Part shown: positions 10,450 through 24,419 of the stretch, in pieces
Layout: every line of letters starts with the position of its first letter
Position numbering within the stretch: position 1 is the stretch's first letter
From: Orthonyx spaldingii
Taxonomy: Eukaryota > Chordata > Aves > Passeriformes > Orthonychidae
Assembly (NCBI GenBank): GCA_013397795.1
Contig: VZTJ01002478.1
Span: forward strand, 1,923,895-1,987,894
Direction: 5' to 3'
Length of the DNA: 64,000 nucleotides
Made by a program: the position numbers and the translations under genes
Notes under the pieces: model-generated
Told to the model about the DNA's origin: nothing
Database searches by the model: none
The model's input: the letters and a program-made list of their open reading frames with translations, nothing else

Positions 10450-13400
10450 AGACCAGAGAGGAATCCCTGCCGCTCAGCTGCACCAGCACCGACTGAATCG
10501 CTCCCTGCGTCTCTAGCCACGCTGCTGAGGTGTGAGTCTTGGTTTCGGTCTGGTACACGCGCATGCTAGGGCTGTCATTGCCTTCGGAAAAGGACAGTGT
10601 CATAGTTCCACAACGAGGACAATTGCAAATCAGATCCTTTGAACCCAGCGAGACTCAAGCAGCTGGGTTACTTCAAGAGAGAGCTCTTGGATTTCAACAG
10701 ATTTTACAAACCACTGATAGTTATGGAGTCAATGTAGAGACCAAACCTTTCTATGGGATTTTGATAATCCCGACTCAAACTACAGTAAATAAAATTGACT
10801 GAGGAGAGGTTGCAATGCACCATTCCTAGCCTTAGCGGTAAATGATGAAGGAAAAGAACACTTAGAGGCTGGAGGAGATTTGAAATGTAGTAATTTCAAA
10901 AGTCTGCATATGGAGACAGACAGGTGTATGCACATCTCTCCCATGCACACATATCTATACCTGTGCTGTATGCACGTACACACATGTACTCAGGTAGGCG
11001 AGTGGCACAGCTCCCTGTGCGGCCACATAGTGAACGGCCGGCAGTGGTGGGAGAAGTGCCGGGACATGGGGCTTGTGCAGGGAGTGGCACAGGGGAATGC
11101 TCAAGGAGCTGTGTGCTCTCCAGCTGTACAGTAAATGGAGAGGGAGGTGTTCTCCAGGTGCTGTGTGCTCTGAGGACCCTCTGTGGCAGCATCCCTGGAC
11201 ATGCAGAGGACACCGAGCTAGCAATGAGATAGGGAGTCCACCCTTGTGGGTGACGAGACCTGTTTTGAAAAGGCTTTTCTTACACTGAGAACACAATCAC
11301 AAAATAATTTAAGTTGGCAGAGACCCATGGATGCCAACAATCTACCACCTCCCAAAAAACCGCTGTGGCCTAGAAGGTGGCTGTGGTCCACATGTGCACC
11401 AGTGAAGTAGGAAAGGTCAGGGAAGAGGTTTGGGAAGCAAGACAATAGGCTGCCAGGTAGGACAGTAAAATCAAGCACCTCCTTCTAAACTTCTATAGAA
11501 ATATTCCCAGCAGTAAGGAGAGGTCCACACTGATGTGGAGGGACACAGGCTCCCAGAGCAGCTGCACAAGAGAAGCAAGGAAGGTCCTACTCACATGGCT
11601 GATACTCCCAGATACTTCCAGAAGAGATTGATTTCCATGAAACCACAGTGGAATGAGAATGAGGAACACGGGACACCTGGCTTCGAATTGGCATGTTGAC
11701 TGAATAGATGTGCAGGGAAAGGAAATAATCAGCAAGACATGGTAGTGACAGGCCACAGATTTTGTAGGAGGGTCAGACTTAGCTGTGGCTGTAGGAAAAG
11801 GGGCTATGAACTGCATGACAAAAGAAGCAGCAAAATCAGCAAACTCCAACAACTAGAGTCAAATTTTCATACACTGAATGTCTAACTAGGATAACAGTAG
11901 GGTATTAATGCCCACTGACCAGGTTGGAGACAGTTACTATGGCCAGGCTTGATTAGAGAGCAGTAAACTGATTGAAAGTGAGAAATTTCTAACCAACTTG
12001 TTCCCACTCAGAAATAAGATCTAACAGTTGTAATGACTCATGGAAGAATTGGTTCAGCACTCAGAAACTGTCCCAAATCTGGTGGAAGATGGCAGGATGG
12101 AACGCAAAGAACAGAATGGGGAGGGCTGCAACATGCCTCTTGAGGATCACTCTGGCCCATGTGTAACAGAAATAGCAAAGATCCAGAGAAGAACAACGAA
12201 TATAAAGAAAAATTTGGAGCTACCCTGATGTTAGAGTTATTCAAGGATTTAAGTGACCAAGATTATATAGGATGGAGAAATGATGAACAACAGAAAACAG
12301 TCATACCAGAGAGTGTACACAATCACGAGTAGAGAGGAGTAGGGGCGGATTATTTGCTTTCTTTTCTAATATAAGAACTAGAGAGAATTGAGTGAAACTC
12401 GCAGGTGGCCAATTTAAAACAATCAGAAGGAGGTGGATCTTCATGCAGCAGGTAATTCAACAGTGGGACATCCTCTTTGAGGTGCCAATAGTTCACAGGG
12501 GAACCCCAAAAAGCACTTGTACACATTCACAGAAGAAAAAAACTCCATGAGGTCTATTAAATGTAAAGATATCAACTCTGTCTCAAGCAGCCCCCAAAGC
12601 CATAAATTTCTAGGGGCTAGAATCTCTTTGGTATCCTTCAAAAAGTCCTGGCTAGAAATGCCTGCAAATGGTTCAGGGCAGGAATGTTATTCCAACACCT
12701 CCCTACAAGCAGACTAGAGTGACTCAGGTTGGCTTTTGCCAATACTCAGTGGCTGTTATTGTTTCTAGTATGTGCTTTTAATTTGTTTGCAGAATGAGCC
12801 AGCTGTGAAAAATACTGCAATTTATGTGTCAGTAAATATTGCGTAGAAAAAATACCATCATTTTAATAATTTAGTGTCTCACTCAGAGGACACTATTCAC
12901 AAAGTGGCACTGCCATGAATTACATTAGTTGGTTTTGGTCAAAGAAAACAGTCGGCTTCCCTGAGAAACACTAGCCAAGCCATTGGGCAGAATTTGCATC
13001 TTTCGCTTGCCATTACTTCCTACCACCTTCACCTGATCTCAGTGGAGCACGTTCAAGGATCTTGGTGCATTCTGCACATTGACAAAGGCCTTTCCCTCCA
13101 TGTGTCCTAACACCACAAAATCAGAAGTTATACCAGAAGTTAAATCTTCTACTGTGATTCCTTTCTTAATGCTGAAAGGTAATGGGAACGGGCAGCTTTT
13201 GTTTCTAAGCTTAACTCAGCAGTGACTCATTCCCTCCAAAAAGAGACTTTAACCTCTTGTGACTTTACTGTTTCAGTAAGACCTGGCAGCTTTAAAATCA
13301 GAAAATTTAACCCAGAAGCATCACGTATCCACAGCTTTTCCTCTGCAGAACTGCCAAAATTTGCAACTTACTCTTTTAATCACCTTCCTTAGGGATCCAG

Positions 13401-16400
13401 TTACTGGAATTGTTTCCATTATCATCCTGCCTTACCTTCACAAATGAGTCACTTTGGTGGCCTAGAGTTCACTTCTGTGAGAAAAAAAACTTCAAACTGG
13501 GAATTCCTTAATTTCGAGAAGGTGAAGAAATATGCCAGTCATCTTTTTTTTCTTTTTTATATATATTTAATATTATTTTTGAAAAGCTTAATAACATTAT
13601 GACATCTTCCCTTTTCGCTGCTTTTTTGTGGGCTTTACCCTGTCTTTATGTGGAGCTCACTATACCATCATTTTGGTTCTTAAAATCACTGTCACAGGCA
13701 TTGGGACTATTCATATGTAGAATTGGAGGAGTTGAATTTTCTCATGGAGCTGGGACTCAAGCTTACCTACTCACCTACAGCTGACCTGTTTATTTTTCTG
13801 GTACATTAAAGTAACAAAGCTAATTTGCACTACTGGCCAGTATCAAGAAAATAAATCAATTGCAAGAGTCTTATAATTCTTACTTTAATAATATTACCTG
13901 AGTGCCTACTCCCATTTTTAAACATGACGCACAGTTAAATTTATTTTCTGTTTCAATTTGTTCTGTGAAAAACATTTTGATGCTGATGTGATCTTCAGCA
14001 CTGATATTTTTAAATACTAGATAGTAATGACACATTTCTTACTAAAAAAGCGAAAAACAGATGAACAAAAAACCCATGAGATTTTTAGAGCTAAGATTTT
14101 AAAGTATTTGCATACTACAGAAACACAAATAATCACCCAAAGTATAATGGAAAAGTGTTGACTAACCTTTTAGGAAGTTCTAATTAATTTGTCCTCTGAA
14201 ATCAGTTTCATTTGTTGGAGGGTTGTTCATTTGGGGTTTTTTTCTTTCATTTACTTTGTGTGTATACTGTTGCAAATAAAAGGACAGTCTGGGCTTTGGT
14301 GTTTCTGCAGTGTTCTAGAAGTATTTGTGCTCATGTTAAAATTCATAGAAACTAAAGTTTCCTTACCCAACCTCTCGAGGGAAAAAAATTAACTCACTTA
14401 AGTCCCAATTGAGCAAATAGGTCCTTAAATAAAAGGACATGAGCAATTCCTCTCAAGTTCAGGGAGAGCCTTCATGCATCTGAAGTTAATGTGCACACAG
14501 GAGTGTGAATGGGAAGAGCCTCCCACCCCTCCTTCTTTGCCTTCATTTTATCCAGGTTCCTTAACTCGAACTTTTTGTGGTCTTTTCCCCTTTTTCTCCC
14601 ACTCTGATGGCTGCAGTGTAGTGTGTAGGTTGCTCAGGCTGCTCCTGTGGGATGCAGGCTGCAGCTGTGTCACCTCTAGCGACAGAAGCCCGGGCTGAGG
14701 GCCCCCTGGGCAGCTGCAGCAGGGAGCCATGGACAGCAGCAGCACTGAGTGCCGGCAGCACCACCCCAGTGCTCTTCACACAGCACAAAGAGGGAATCTC
14801 CTGAACGCATTTCAGAGCAAATCCATCCGTGGGATATTTCCTTTGGTTCTGGTTGGGCTATGCTAGCAGGGACACCTACCTATGAGAGGCTTAACAGGGT
14901 GTCTAAATCAGTGAGTACTTCTCAGCTGTCATATTCCAGCTGTGCTGTTCTTCTGATTGCTAAGAAATGAGATGATAGGAGTGTTGTTTTGTTTTTATTG
15001 GAAATAATTAAAGTAATAATTACAGCAAACTGTTCCAGATGGAAAAATCTATTTGCTCAGACCAGATCGCTAAACAGTAGCTTCTCTAAACTGCAAAACA
15101 GAACTTTTCTGTTGCAATTCAAAACCTCCTATACTTTCAGGAAAGCCAAATGTCTTCACAAAGGTGTTGCTTTATCCAGCCCTCAGCAAATTTGGTCAGA
15201 AAGAACCAAGAGATAAAATAATTACCTGTGACAGACATCTATTGTACTAAGAAATTGGTATACCTTCCCAATCATATTGGTCTGGCTGCAGCCAGGTGCT
15301 GCAGGAGGACAGATAGGTGGGAAGAGCCTGTCTCCTGAGCCCAAACCAAATATATGACATAGAAGAACACTATTGAGGACTATCGTGCCTGTTCATGATA
15401 CTTGTCACTGCTTTTATTTAGCTGCAGTACTTCATCCCATCACTCTGCCAGCTCAACTGCTGTACACAATTCATTTCATTTAGTAGGAGAGAAGAAATGG
15501 AACCAGGAATTTGCTTAACAGCATTGTGAGATGGTTTTGGTTACTCACATTTCTTGGCTCTCGCACTAAAATTTAGGGAGGGAAGAAGTCCTTTAAAAAC
15601 ATGTACAGCATCTTGATATTTCGGGGCTGGAGTGGAGTTTGGCAGAGAAAGCCTGGATGGGAGCCAGCTGCTTCAGCAGATCGTACCTAAAAGTGATCCT
15701 GCTTAGCCCTGCTTTAATTGAGTGTTTCACTGAAGTGGAAGCTTTTATGGCAATTTTCCCAGTGAACCTGAGGTAGAATATGAAGATAAGTGATATGTTG
15801 CCTATTAGCTTGACAAAGGACAATGAATAGGTTTCTTCAGGATAATAATCAGATATTAAGAGCTGTGCTTCATATAATATGTAAACACATGCTTTGATTT
15901 ATTAATTCAAAACTTATTTACTGTTAAAAATAGCTCAATTCTCTTTGTTGAGGAGAAGGACACTTTTCTCTTTCCACCTTCCTGTTTGTAGTGGATTTTC
16001 ACAAAAAAAGAAGACTTTCCAGGGATATTTGTTACAGAAATATTCACCAGGCACATTCCCCATCAATCTGTCTCCAAAGCAGATTATACTCTTCCTTAAA
16101 TCCTGCCATGGTCCCATGGCTTTGTGGGGAGAAAATTCCACCCCACGATAGGGGTGTTTTCCTCCCCTCCAAAACTGGAGGACAGGAGGACAGAAGGAGC
16201 CAACCCACCCATGGGACTTTACCCAGACTGCCCTGGGCATCCCCTGACAGATGTGCCCACATGGACAAACCAGCATCCCAGTTCTCATTCCCACTTCTCA
16301 TGGTGCATGCCAGTGCACCTCTTTGCTGGGCAATGGGGGTTGTCAGGGACCCTTGCCCATCTCAGGAGGAAAGGCAGAAGGTGCTGGGACATGGCCACCT

Positions 16401-19280
16401 CACTGACCTCTCAATGGTGAAGGAGGCAGAGGGGTGCCAATAAGGGGGGTTCTCCTCAGGAGGTTTCCTGCTGACAAAACAGGCAATTCTGTGTGCCCCT
16501 GAGCTTGTCTGACCCTGCAGCAGACTCTTATGCTACATGTTTGGGAGGCTATTTAAATATAGCTCCAGCCTTTCCTCCTTGGTGCACTCCCCAGCTCATA
16601 CTGCAACACCACCCAATGTGACCACAAAAAGAGAAAAAAAGAGGGACCCAATTATAAATAGGTAATTTAAGGTTTTTATATCTGAAGTTAAAATGGTCAC
16701 TACAAGTTACAAATCCATTTCCAACTCACTGCCCTCTTTAAAGCTTTGGCTCTTTCACCTTTCCTAATCAGTGTTTAATTATTAACAAAAGAGTAATTTT
16801 TGGATAACAAGTCCTGTCTGCTGACTGCCTTCATATATGTGGCCTGGCAACACTGATCTCCAGAGTGCTTCTCCATAACCTCTGCACATTCAACTGACTG
16901 TTCTCTCAAAGCAAGAGCAGATGTAGCATTTTCTGGATGCACTGGACTAGCTGAAGCTGAGCTCCTCTGCTGCACCTTCCATGCTAGCTTGTCGAGTCCA
17001 GCAAGTTAGTTTTCTGAAAGGCAGCAGCTGGCCTTGCTGAGCTGTTTCTGGAGTACAGCTCATCCATGACTCATCTCTCCTGCAACCAATCTTGCTGCAT
17101 TTCTTTTTTGACAAGTCATTTCTGCCACTCTGGCCATTGCCCTGCTCTCAGGTTTGCTAAGCCCACATAACTGAGGCTTTCAGAAGCGAGTGGATAATCA
17201 GTGTCAGGGTCTGAACAAGAAACCTTTCATGGCATAGTAAAAGCTGACATCAATTTTAAGCCATCTGTTCCCAGAATCTGCCATTGCTACTGGGGTCTTG
17301 ATAGGGTTACTGGGGCATTATGTGGCATATTTTTGAGGAAACTGCCTTGAACTCTCCAGAGGACTGCCATAATGCAGCTGGAAAGATGCTGCGTTGGTAT
17401 CTGAGTTCAAGGGATCTCAAAACCCTGGACAGGGTTGCTTTACCACTTTAAAAGAAAGAGGTCGTGGGAGGGGAGGGAGGAGGAAAGCTCTCCGCTATTA
17501 ATAGAGAACATGAGTAGGAGCTTTATTTTGAATTACTTCTTTAATTAGTGACAGGCAATGCAGACGCAAGGCTCATGATGCACTCTACCTGCTGACTTCC
17601 CAAGCACAGATCAGACAGAGGCAGACAGATAAAAGACCATTGCTGTGCAGGGGAGTTTTGAATAGACTAGCTAAAGTGCCCAAATTAAAAAATAACCAGG
17701 AGATCAATCAACCTTGATCTTCAGAGGGACTGTCTCTTAAGGTAGGTTAGTGGAGTCAGTGCCAGCTCAGACTCAGGAAATCTAAGTTACCTTCCCAGTC
17801 TTACCTGCCTGCTGTGAGGTTTCCTCATTACTCTTATTTCTCCCAGACTTTGTCTTTTATGTCCATATGGACGATAAGTTCCCAGAGATAACAGCTGTCT
17901 CTTCTTAGTGTTACCGTGTCTCCCTGTCTCAGGAACCCTGCTCTTGTACAATGCTACAATAAATAATATTGCTTTGTATGGTGATTCTCGAGTAGTGTAA
18001 TTAATTTGTGCTTGTATTTTTAGTATTTCAAATAAATCAACAGCAATCAGAAGGAATAATTTAGGCAATTTGAAGCCAGGAGAAGGCTTGCTTCCTTAGC
18101 TCTGTAAGTCATGGCATGGCACCTGGACCCATGAACCCAATTAGATGTCAGTAGTACATTTCAATAGTGGGACTATTTTGAAAAACGTGACTCAGATGCT
18201 TGTGGTTACTTTTTGCACCTTGCTTTCAGTAATTATATGTGGGGTTGCAAATCTTCCTTCTAATGAAAGGAGTACTCCACAGGTATGCATGTTATGATAC
18301 TTATAAGCAGTAACCATCCCTGCAGGAAAGTTTTAGTATGCAGATACCAAAAGCAGAGGCAAGAGTAAACAGCTACCAGGCTGAGGCAGAGTTCCTTCTT
18401 CCACAGTAAAGTAGTTCTATGGGAATGCTGACTCACCTGCTCCCTGTATAATAGAGGTGGAGAAAAAGCAATTATGTATAATTTCACTGCATTTTTTTTC
18501 CTCCTGTACTGCCATTTCACATGTGGAGTGGGTCTGGCTGAAGTGTCAAGAGTTCTCTGTGTGGGAAAGCCTTATAAAACTATACCCTGGGCTAAATATG
18601 TAACACTCTGATAAGCAAGTGTTACTACTTTCCAATCAGCTTCAAAGCAAGGGTAGTGTTTCATTGCCTGGCAAGCCAAAACTTAATGCGCATAAAACTC
18701 TTGTAAATAGTTTGTGGAACAGTTGCAGAGAACATTTACCCAAAATCTGTTAGCAGATCTGCTGGTAGTGTTTGTGCAAGCTTCCCCATTCTTTTGCAAC
18801 TGAACTGTGTATTTGAGGTTTCCATCACATTCTCTCCCTTCTCTTCCCAACGTGGGGAATCTTATTCCTTATGAAGAGCATTTCAGCTCATCTGCAAGTA
18901 CTTGCTCATCCACTGGTGCTGGTCCTGACCGGTTGTCCAAAGCAGGGTGACTTTTAGCACCTGGTGCTCTCAGCAGCAGCATTTCACTTCACCAATTGAG
19001 TAGTCGCAACCTGTCCAATCAATGACTTCTCTCCCTTGGCCAGAGCCAAATACCACTGCATTAGGTAGTTTCATGTGCAAAAGGGAGCAGACATGGAAGA
19101 CAGCTCTGTGAAGAGTTTCACTACATGGCCTATCATCATATCTGACTACTCATGTCAAGTACTTCAGCTATACTGTTGCTTTCCTGTCCCTCAACTTGAC
19201 AGCACAGCTAAGCTGTAATACCAACCAAAACCAATCAAGATACATCATTTTTTTTTCTCCTTAAGTCACAAGGTCTAGAT
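10450..19280. other. Intergenic, nothing recognised
   Basis: No ORF over about 120 residues, no recognisable protein segment and no splice-consistent exon chain. Small GC-rich patches around 11.0-11.2, 14.5-14.8 and 16.1-16.4 kb give only overlapping spurious ORFs on both strands. An unannotated non-coding RNA cannot be excluded. Confidence 0.6.
13541..13575. repeat. Poly-T / TA-rich low-complexity tract
   Basis: A T-rich run passes into TATATATATTTAATATTA. Simple sequence only. Confidence 0.7.
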
Positions 19281-19876
19281 TCATAGAATTAATAGAATGG
19301 CTTGGGTTGGAAGGAGCCTTAAAATCATCGAGTTCCAAGACCCTTGCCATGGGCAGGGACACTTTTCATCAGACCAGATTGCTCAGAGCCCTATCCAATA
19401 CAGCCTTGAACACTTCCAGGGATGGGACATCCACAACTGCTTAGGGCAACCTCTTCCAGTGCCTCACCACCCTCACTGTAAAGAATTTCTTCATACCATC
19501 TAATCTAAACCTACTCTCTTTCAATTTGAAGCTATTTCCTCTTGTCCCATCATCACATGTCCTTTTAAGAAGTTTCTCTGCATCTGTCCTTTAGGGTTCC
19601 TTCAGGTACTGGAAAGCCTCAGTTAGGTTACCCCAAAGCCTTCTCTTCTCCAGGCTGAATAAGCCCAATTCTCTCAGCCTTTCCTTGTGGGAGAAGTGCT
19701 CCATCCCTCTGAACATCCTGGTGGCCCCCCTGTATATTCACTCCCACAGGTCCATGTCCTTCCCGTGCTGAGGACCCCAGAGCTGGACTCAATACTCCAT
19801 GTGGGGTCTCACCAAAGTGGAATAGAGGGGCAGAGTCACCTCCCCTAACCTGCTGGCCACACTGCTTTTGATGCAG
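19281..19876 (-). mobile_element. CR1 LINE fragment (3' end)
   Basis: The plus strand begins with the inverted CR1 3' end (TAATAGAATGGCTTGGGTTGGAAGGAGCC) and continues through typical inverted CR1 text such as CTCAGCCTTTCC. The minus strand still encodes the reverse-transcriptase C-terminal motif LPLYSTLVRPHMEY near 19790-19830. The fragment is 5'-truncated near 19876, the usual fate of CR1 copies. Confidence 0.9.
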
Positions 19877-19879
19877 TAG

Positions 19880-22445
19880 TTGTGGTAGTCCTGATGAGTT
19901 GAAGACATGAGAAAGGTGAAAAAGACAGGTTGCTGGAAGTTCAACTTCTGTAAGAGAGCAGGGCTTGATGCACTGTCAGGTACCACAGCAGTCAGTGGGG
20001 GCAGGCAGGTAAGACCTCTCCTTGCTGCCCAACACCGTGCAGTGAGGCTGGCAAGGCTGCCTGTGCCATAAAAGACTTTTCTCCTATCCCCTCTCCCCCC
20101 AGCTCCCACTCAGGATCTCACTTTATCTCATTAGATCTGAGTTTCAGTTTTCCCATTTCCCAACCAAAATCCCCACGAGACCTCAGCGAGTTGAGTTGCG
20201 GAGTTTGGCTGTGGCTGTGCTACTGTCTCCTGTATACGCCTCTGAGATGTGGAGCAAAAGTAGCCTGGAAATGGGTGGCACCTGCAGTGCTGTTGACTTA
20301 TGCCTGCAATCAGTGTTTAGAGTGTTTTGCAATATTTTTCAAGATGGCAAAATAAATGGTCCTCTGTTTTAGAAAGGAGGTAAACGGTGAACTCCACTAC
20401 TCCCTTATCTCTTGCAATTATGGAGAGATCAGGACACAGTTGAAAAAAGAAGCCTGAGAGAGAAGAAGCTTGCCTCTGTATTTTTACACCTTTTCAGCTC
20501 TTATCTTTGGGTTGCAGAGGTTCATGGCATTTTGCTCCAATCTTTTGCAGGGCTGTTGCACAGAAATGTCTCATTGCTCAGTGCCACATCTACTTGTACG
20601 TCCATGCTGCAATCTCGTTTCCCAGCTTAAGTGTGATACCACCATGGTTCTTTTCCCTTGCTGTCATGATTCAGCTGCAGGTGTGATTACAAGGGACATG
20701 GCTTAGAGCTCAAATCCAATAGGCCAATGACTGAACTAGTTCCCAGTGAATCTCCTCAAAGCTTCATGCTTGTAATCTAAATGCAAGATAGTGGCAAGTT
20801 TAGTGGGGTTATTATCAGTTATGTGAAATGTAAGTTCTTTTAAAATCACCTCCATCATTAAAATGAAGGAATCCTAGAAGGTTGCGATGTCTTTGCACTG
20901 CTTTCACTCTGCTCAGCTGCACACAGGTTTCAACACCCTGTTAAACTCTGGGGCACTGTAGATGCCTGTGATGATCAGTGCAAGAACAAAGCATCCACAG
21001 CACCTGTCACTCATCTTCTCCCTTCACTCATCATCTGTGAAAAAATGTGCGCAGGAGTAATTTGTCACAGCTACAGGCACCCAAAAAGCCCTAATGAGAG
21101 CTCACCCCTTCGTATGTGTGGCATGAAAGGAACATAAACAGGAAGCATAAAGCCACAGGAAATTTGACAACTGAAGTTTCTCTGTTCATAGGGGTTTGGT
21201 TTTTTTCCTAGTTCTATTGCTATGTCTTATGTCAGTAAAAAGTGTTTGCTTTCTCACTGTGTTTAGACTTTGGGTAAGAAACATATCCAAGGTATTATCC
21301 CTGTAGGTAATGGATTGTTTTTTGTTCTGCCTCCCATAGTGTTACAACCTGGTAACACCAAGCTCTAGAAATTCACACCAGGGGATGCTGAAATCCAGCC
21401 ATAGGGGCACAGAGTCAGCCAGAACTTGGGAAGACTGTATCAATGGGAATATTGTATTGATTTAAATGGGTTTGTAGAGCTTGGCACCTGTGAATGTTGC
21501 TGCTGTCACTTGTGCATGCACTCAGATGTTGGTAATAAGACAGCCTTCAGCTGCGGTACGTGTTTCAGTCACTAGGACAAGGCTGATCACTACTATTCTG
21601 TTTTGAAGTAAGGGGGGAGAACGTAACGTGCTTTGCAGCATCTCTCAGAGCACTCTTTTTAATCCTTCACAACACTTCTTTTTCTGCTTCTCTCAGCAAA
21701 ATTCTCCCATCTATGAATTTCATAGATGAGCAGTTTTTCTCCCAAATACTCCAACTTTCAGCTGTGAATGAGGAACACTCCATACTTATCTCCTCCTTTT
21801 GTCCTGACTCACCTCTCCTCAGGGATTTCTTCATTCAGAGACACAAACTCCATTCCATCCCCCATGCTGCTGATCCATTATCCTGTCAAACTGAAAACCA
21901 GGTTGTACTCAGAGTCAGGACAGACTGAAATCTGAAGCTTCCAGGTCAGTCTGTCCTGAATAATCTCTCTATTGGTCTGCCTGCACTGTGAGCTGGCAGC
22001 GAATCATCATGGGGAGACCTCAGCACCTTTCCAAACGTGGAAGCATCCTGGGATGGACACCAGCAGAGCTCCCCTTACCTACACACTTGCCTGCAGAGGA
22101 TCCGTGACCCGGCGTTTGCAGGGCATCCTCACAGCTACAACTCTTGCTCAAGAGCTCCACTTCTTGGCCGCCGCCAGTGCTTTGCTGGGCCTCCCGCAGG
22201 TGGTTTTCCCACGGACTGCTTCCTGGAGGTGGCTGTACTGGTGGTTTTCCCAGCTGCCACCTCATTTGGATGATGCTCTAGACCAGAACCCTGCACAGCT
22301 CCTGGCATCTCTTCAATTACTCATTAAAATTCTTCTATACTAACTTCAGAAAAACCCACAGCAGATCGCTTTCTACACTGCCTGGCATAATTTCCTTGCC
22401 TCCTTTTCTGCCCCACTGGTCCTGCCTGCTGTTTCCTTGGCTTGT
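19880..22445. other. Intergenic, nothing recognised
   Basis: Overlapping short ORFs on both strands around 22.0-22.3 kb share no recognisable domain and look like chance. No RNA gene or repeat family is identified. Confidence 0.55.
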
Positions 22446-22447
22446 GA

Positions 22448-22610
22448 AGTCACAGAACCACAGAATCATTTAGATTGCAACACACTTGTAAGATCATCAA
22501 GTCCAATTCTTGTCTGATTACCATCTTGTCAACTAGACCATAGCACTAAGCACCATATCCAGTCTTTTCTTGAACACCTCCAGGGACGATGACTCCAAAG
22601 ACTTTGAGGC
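22448..22610 (-). mobile_element. CR1 LINE fragment
   Basis: Inverted CR1 3' end: CACAGAATCATTTAGATTG, then AAGATCATCAAGTCCAA, then TTGAACACCTCCAGGGA. Similarity fades after about 22610; a more diverged continuation to about 22740 is possible. Confidence 0.85.
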
Positions 22611-22744
22611 TGTAAAGTTTCAGCCTTTCCAGGGAGCTTTCCTGGAGCTTTCCTCAGCTCTCTGAGGCAGCACAGGTCTGGCAGCAACTGCTGCTCAAAC
22701 TCGTGGCTGATAGAATCAGCTGTTCCTGAGTACATTTTGTGCCC

Positions 22745-24118
22745 ATCTCACAGTGCTGGGCACGACTCTCAGCTAGAGCAGGTGCCTCAAGCTGCTGGGT
22801 CACCCACAGCTTGCACTTCTCCTTCCCTTTCTCCTTTTCCCTCTGTTTCTGCCACACTCCGTTAAATGCTGCAACACAATTTAATGCAACACAATTAGCA
22901 CTGATCGCTTACCTGGAGGTTTTTATTTCTGATATTTAGGGCATTCCCTTGCTTTTGGGTTTTGCTGGTTTAGTCTTTTTTATTGCAGGTCATTGTTGTA
23001 TTTTAGCTCTAAGATAAGCCTAGCCCATGCCTGGACTGAGATCCCTCACAGCAACTGTCCTCCCTCCTTCTCAATTTTCTCTGCTTCCTGGCCTGTTCCC
23101 GCATGTCCCTCACCCCTGGTTTTGTAAGCCAGGCTGCTTCCTCTTTCCCCCTCTGCCTGGGACCATTTTTTGAGTATTTTTTTAGCACTTCCCTTTTTCA
23201 GACTTGCTGTGCAGCCATAGATGACAGAGGTACAGCATCTTGAGCAGACTGGAGTAACCCTCTGTTACCAACCACCTGTGGCAGCACATTTTAATCTCAT
23301 CAACAACTGCACAAACTATTTATAATCAGCTCTCTGATTACATTCCTAAGGTCAACATCCAAATTAAAAGACTCAGTGTAGCTGATACAGTGCTGCAAAA
23401 CCTCCTCTCTTCCAGAGGTTTCCAGAGCTGCTGGTCAGTAGCTCAAGGCTGCAGTCAGAGGTGCCACCTTCTGACCTCCTGCTCAGGTCTCCCACCCCAC
23501 TGCTGCCCTTCTTGCTTCCCCTGCCCTCTCCCCTGCCTCCCACAGTGGTGCCTTTGGGAAAAGGTGCCTGTGTTGACATGGTCCAGCAGGTAAAGCCTGC
23601 ATTTCATATTCCCCAGCAGAGTTTCCCCAGCTCACGCAGCCTGTGTCTGGTTCTGAGGGGATACAGCCCTTGCAGCACCCAGCTGGTGACCGGAGACACA
23701 AATGCTGTTGCTCTCCCCGCTGCTGTTCCTCCCTGCTGCTCAGGCTGTTCTGTCACCATCACAGACCCAGGTCACTTTGGGCAGTTAAGCCACCTGCTGT
23801 TTTTGAATGGATTTCAGTATGACCCAACCCCCCACTCTTCTTTTGTGACTTGGAAAAGTGAATGCCACTCTTTGGGCGTCCTTACAGAAGCCTGGAGTCC
23901 TGCGGGCCACGGAGCCCTGTGCAGCACTGGCCCTTAGAGGTGGTCTACAAGGAAGCCCCACTAGAGCAGGATGCTGGCCAGGGAGGCTTACATGTCACAT
24001 GTAGGCATAAAATATGGAAACTAGTGAAAGTGGTGGAAGAATCTGGTTTTCATTTTGCCTTTGGATGTGGGTTGGCCACCCTGGTGGAGGGAAGGCTCTG
24101 GGATGACCCTGCTGCAGC
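22745..24118. other. Intergenic, nothing recognised
   Basis: C/T-rich sequence with a run of overlapping ORFs at 23.4-24.1 kb. None resembles a known protein or has splice support. Confidence 0.5.
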
Positions 24119-24124
24119 CATTTA

Positions 24125-24412
24125 ATACCTGAGGGATTCCAAAGAAGTTGGAGAGGGACTTTTTACAAGGTCATGTAGTGGTAGGACAAGGGTAAATGGC
24201 TTCAAACTGAAAGAGGGTAGGTTTAGATTAGATAATGAGGAAATTCTCTACTGCCCAGAGAAGTTGTGGATGTGCCATCCCTGTTCAAGGCCAGGCTGGA
24301 TGGGGCTTTGAGCAATGTAGGCTGGTGGAAGTTGTCCATGCCTGTGGCAGGGGGTGTTGAAATGAGATGGTTTCTAAGGTCTCTTCCAACCCAAAACATT
24401 TTGTGAGTCTGT
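24125..24412 (+). mobile_element. CR1 LINE fragment (3' end)
   Basis: Sense-orientation CR1 tail: AAACTGAAAGAGGGTAGGTT, AGGCCAGGCTGGATGGGGCT, and a terminal TCTCTTCCAACCCAAAACAT. Non-coding remnant. Confidence 0.88.
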
Positions 24413-24419
24413 GCTTTCA

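Noticed and set aside
19789..20109. 106-codon minus-strand ORF as a gene
   Set aside because: Its C-terminal end is CR1 RT sequence and the rest is unrelated flanking DNA.
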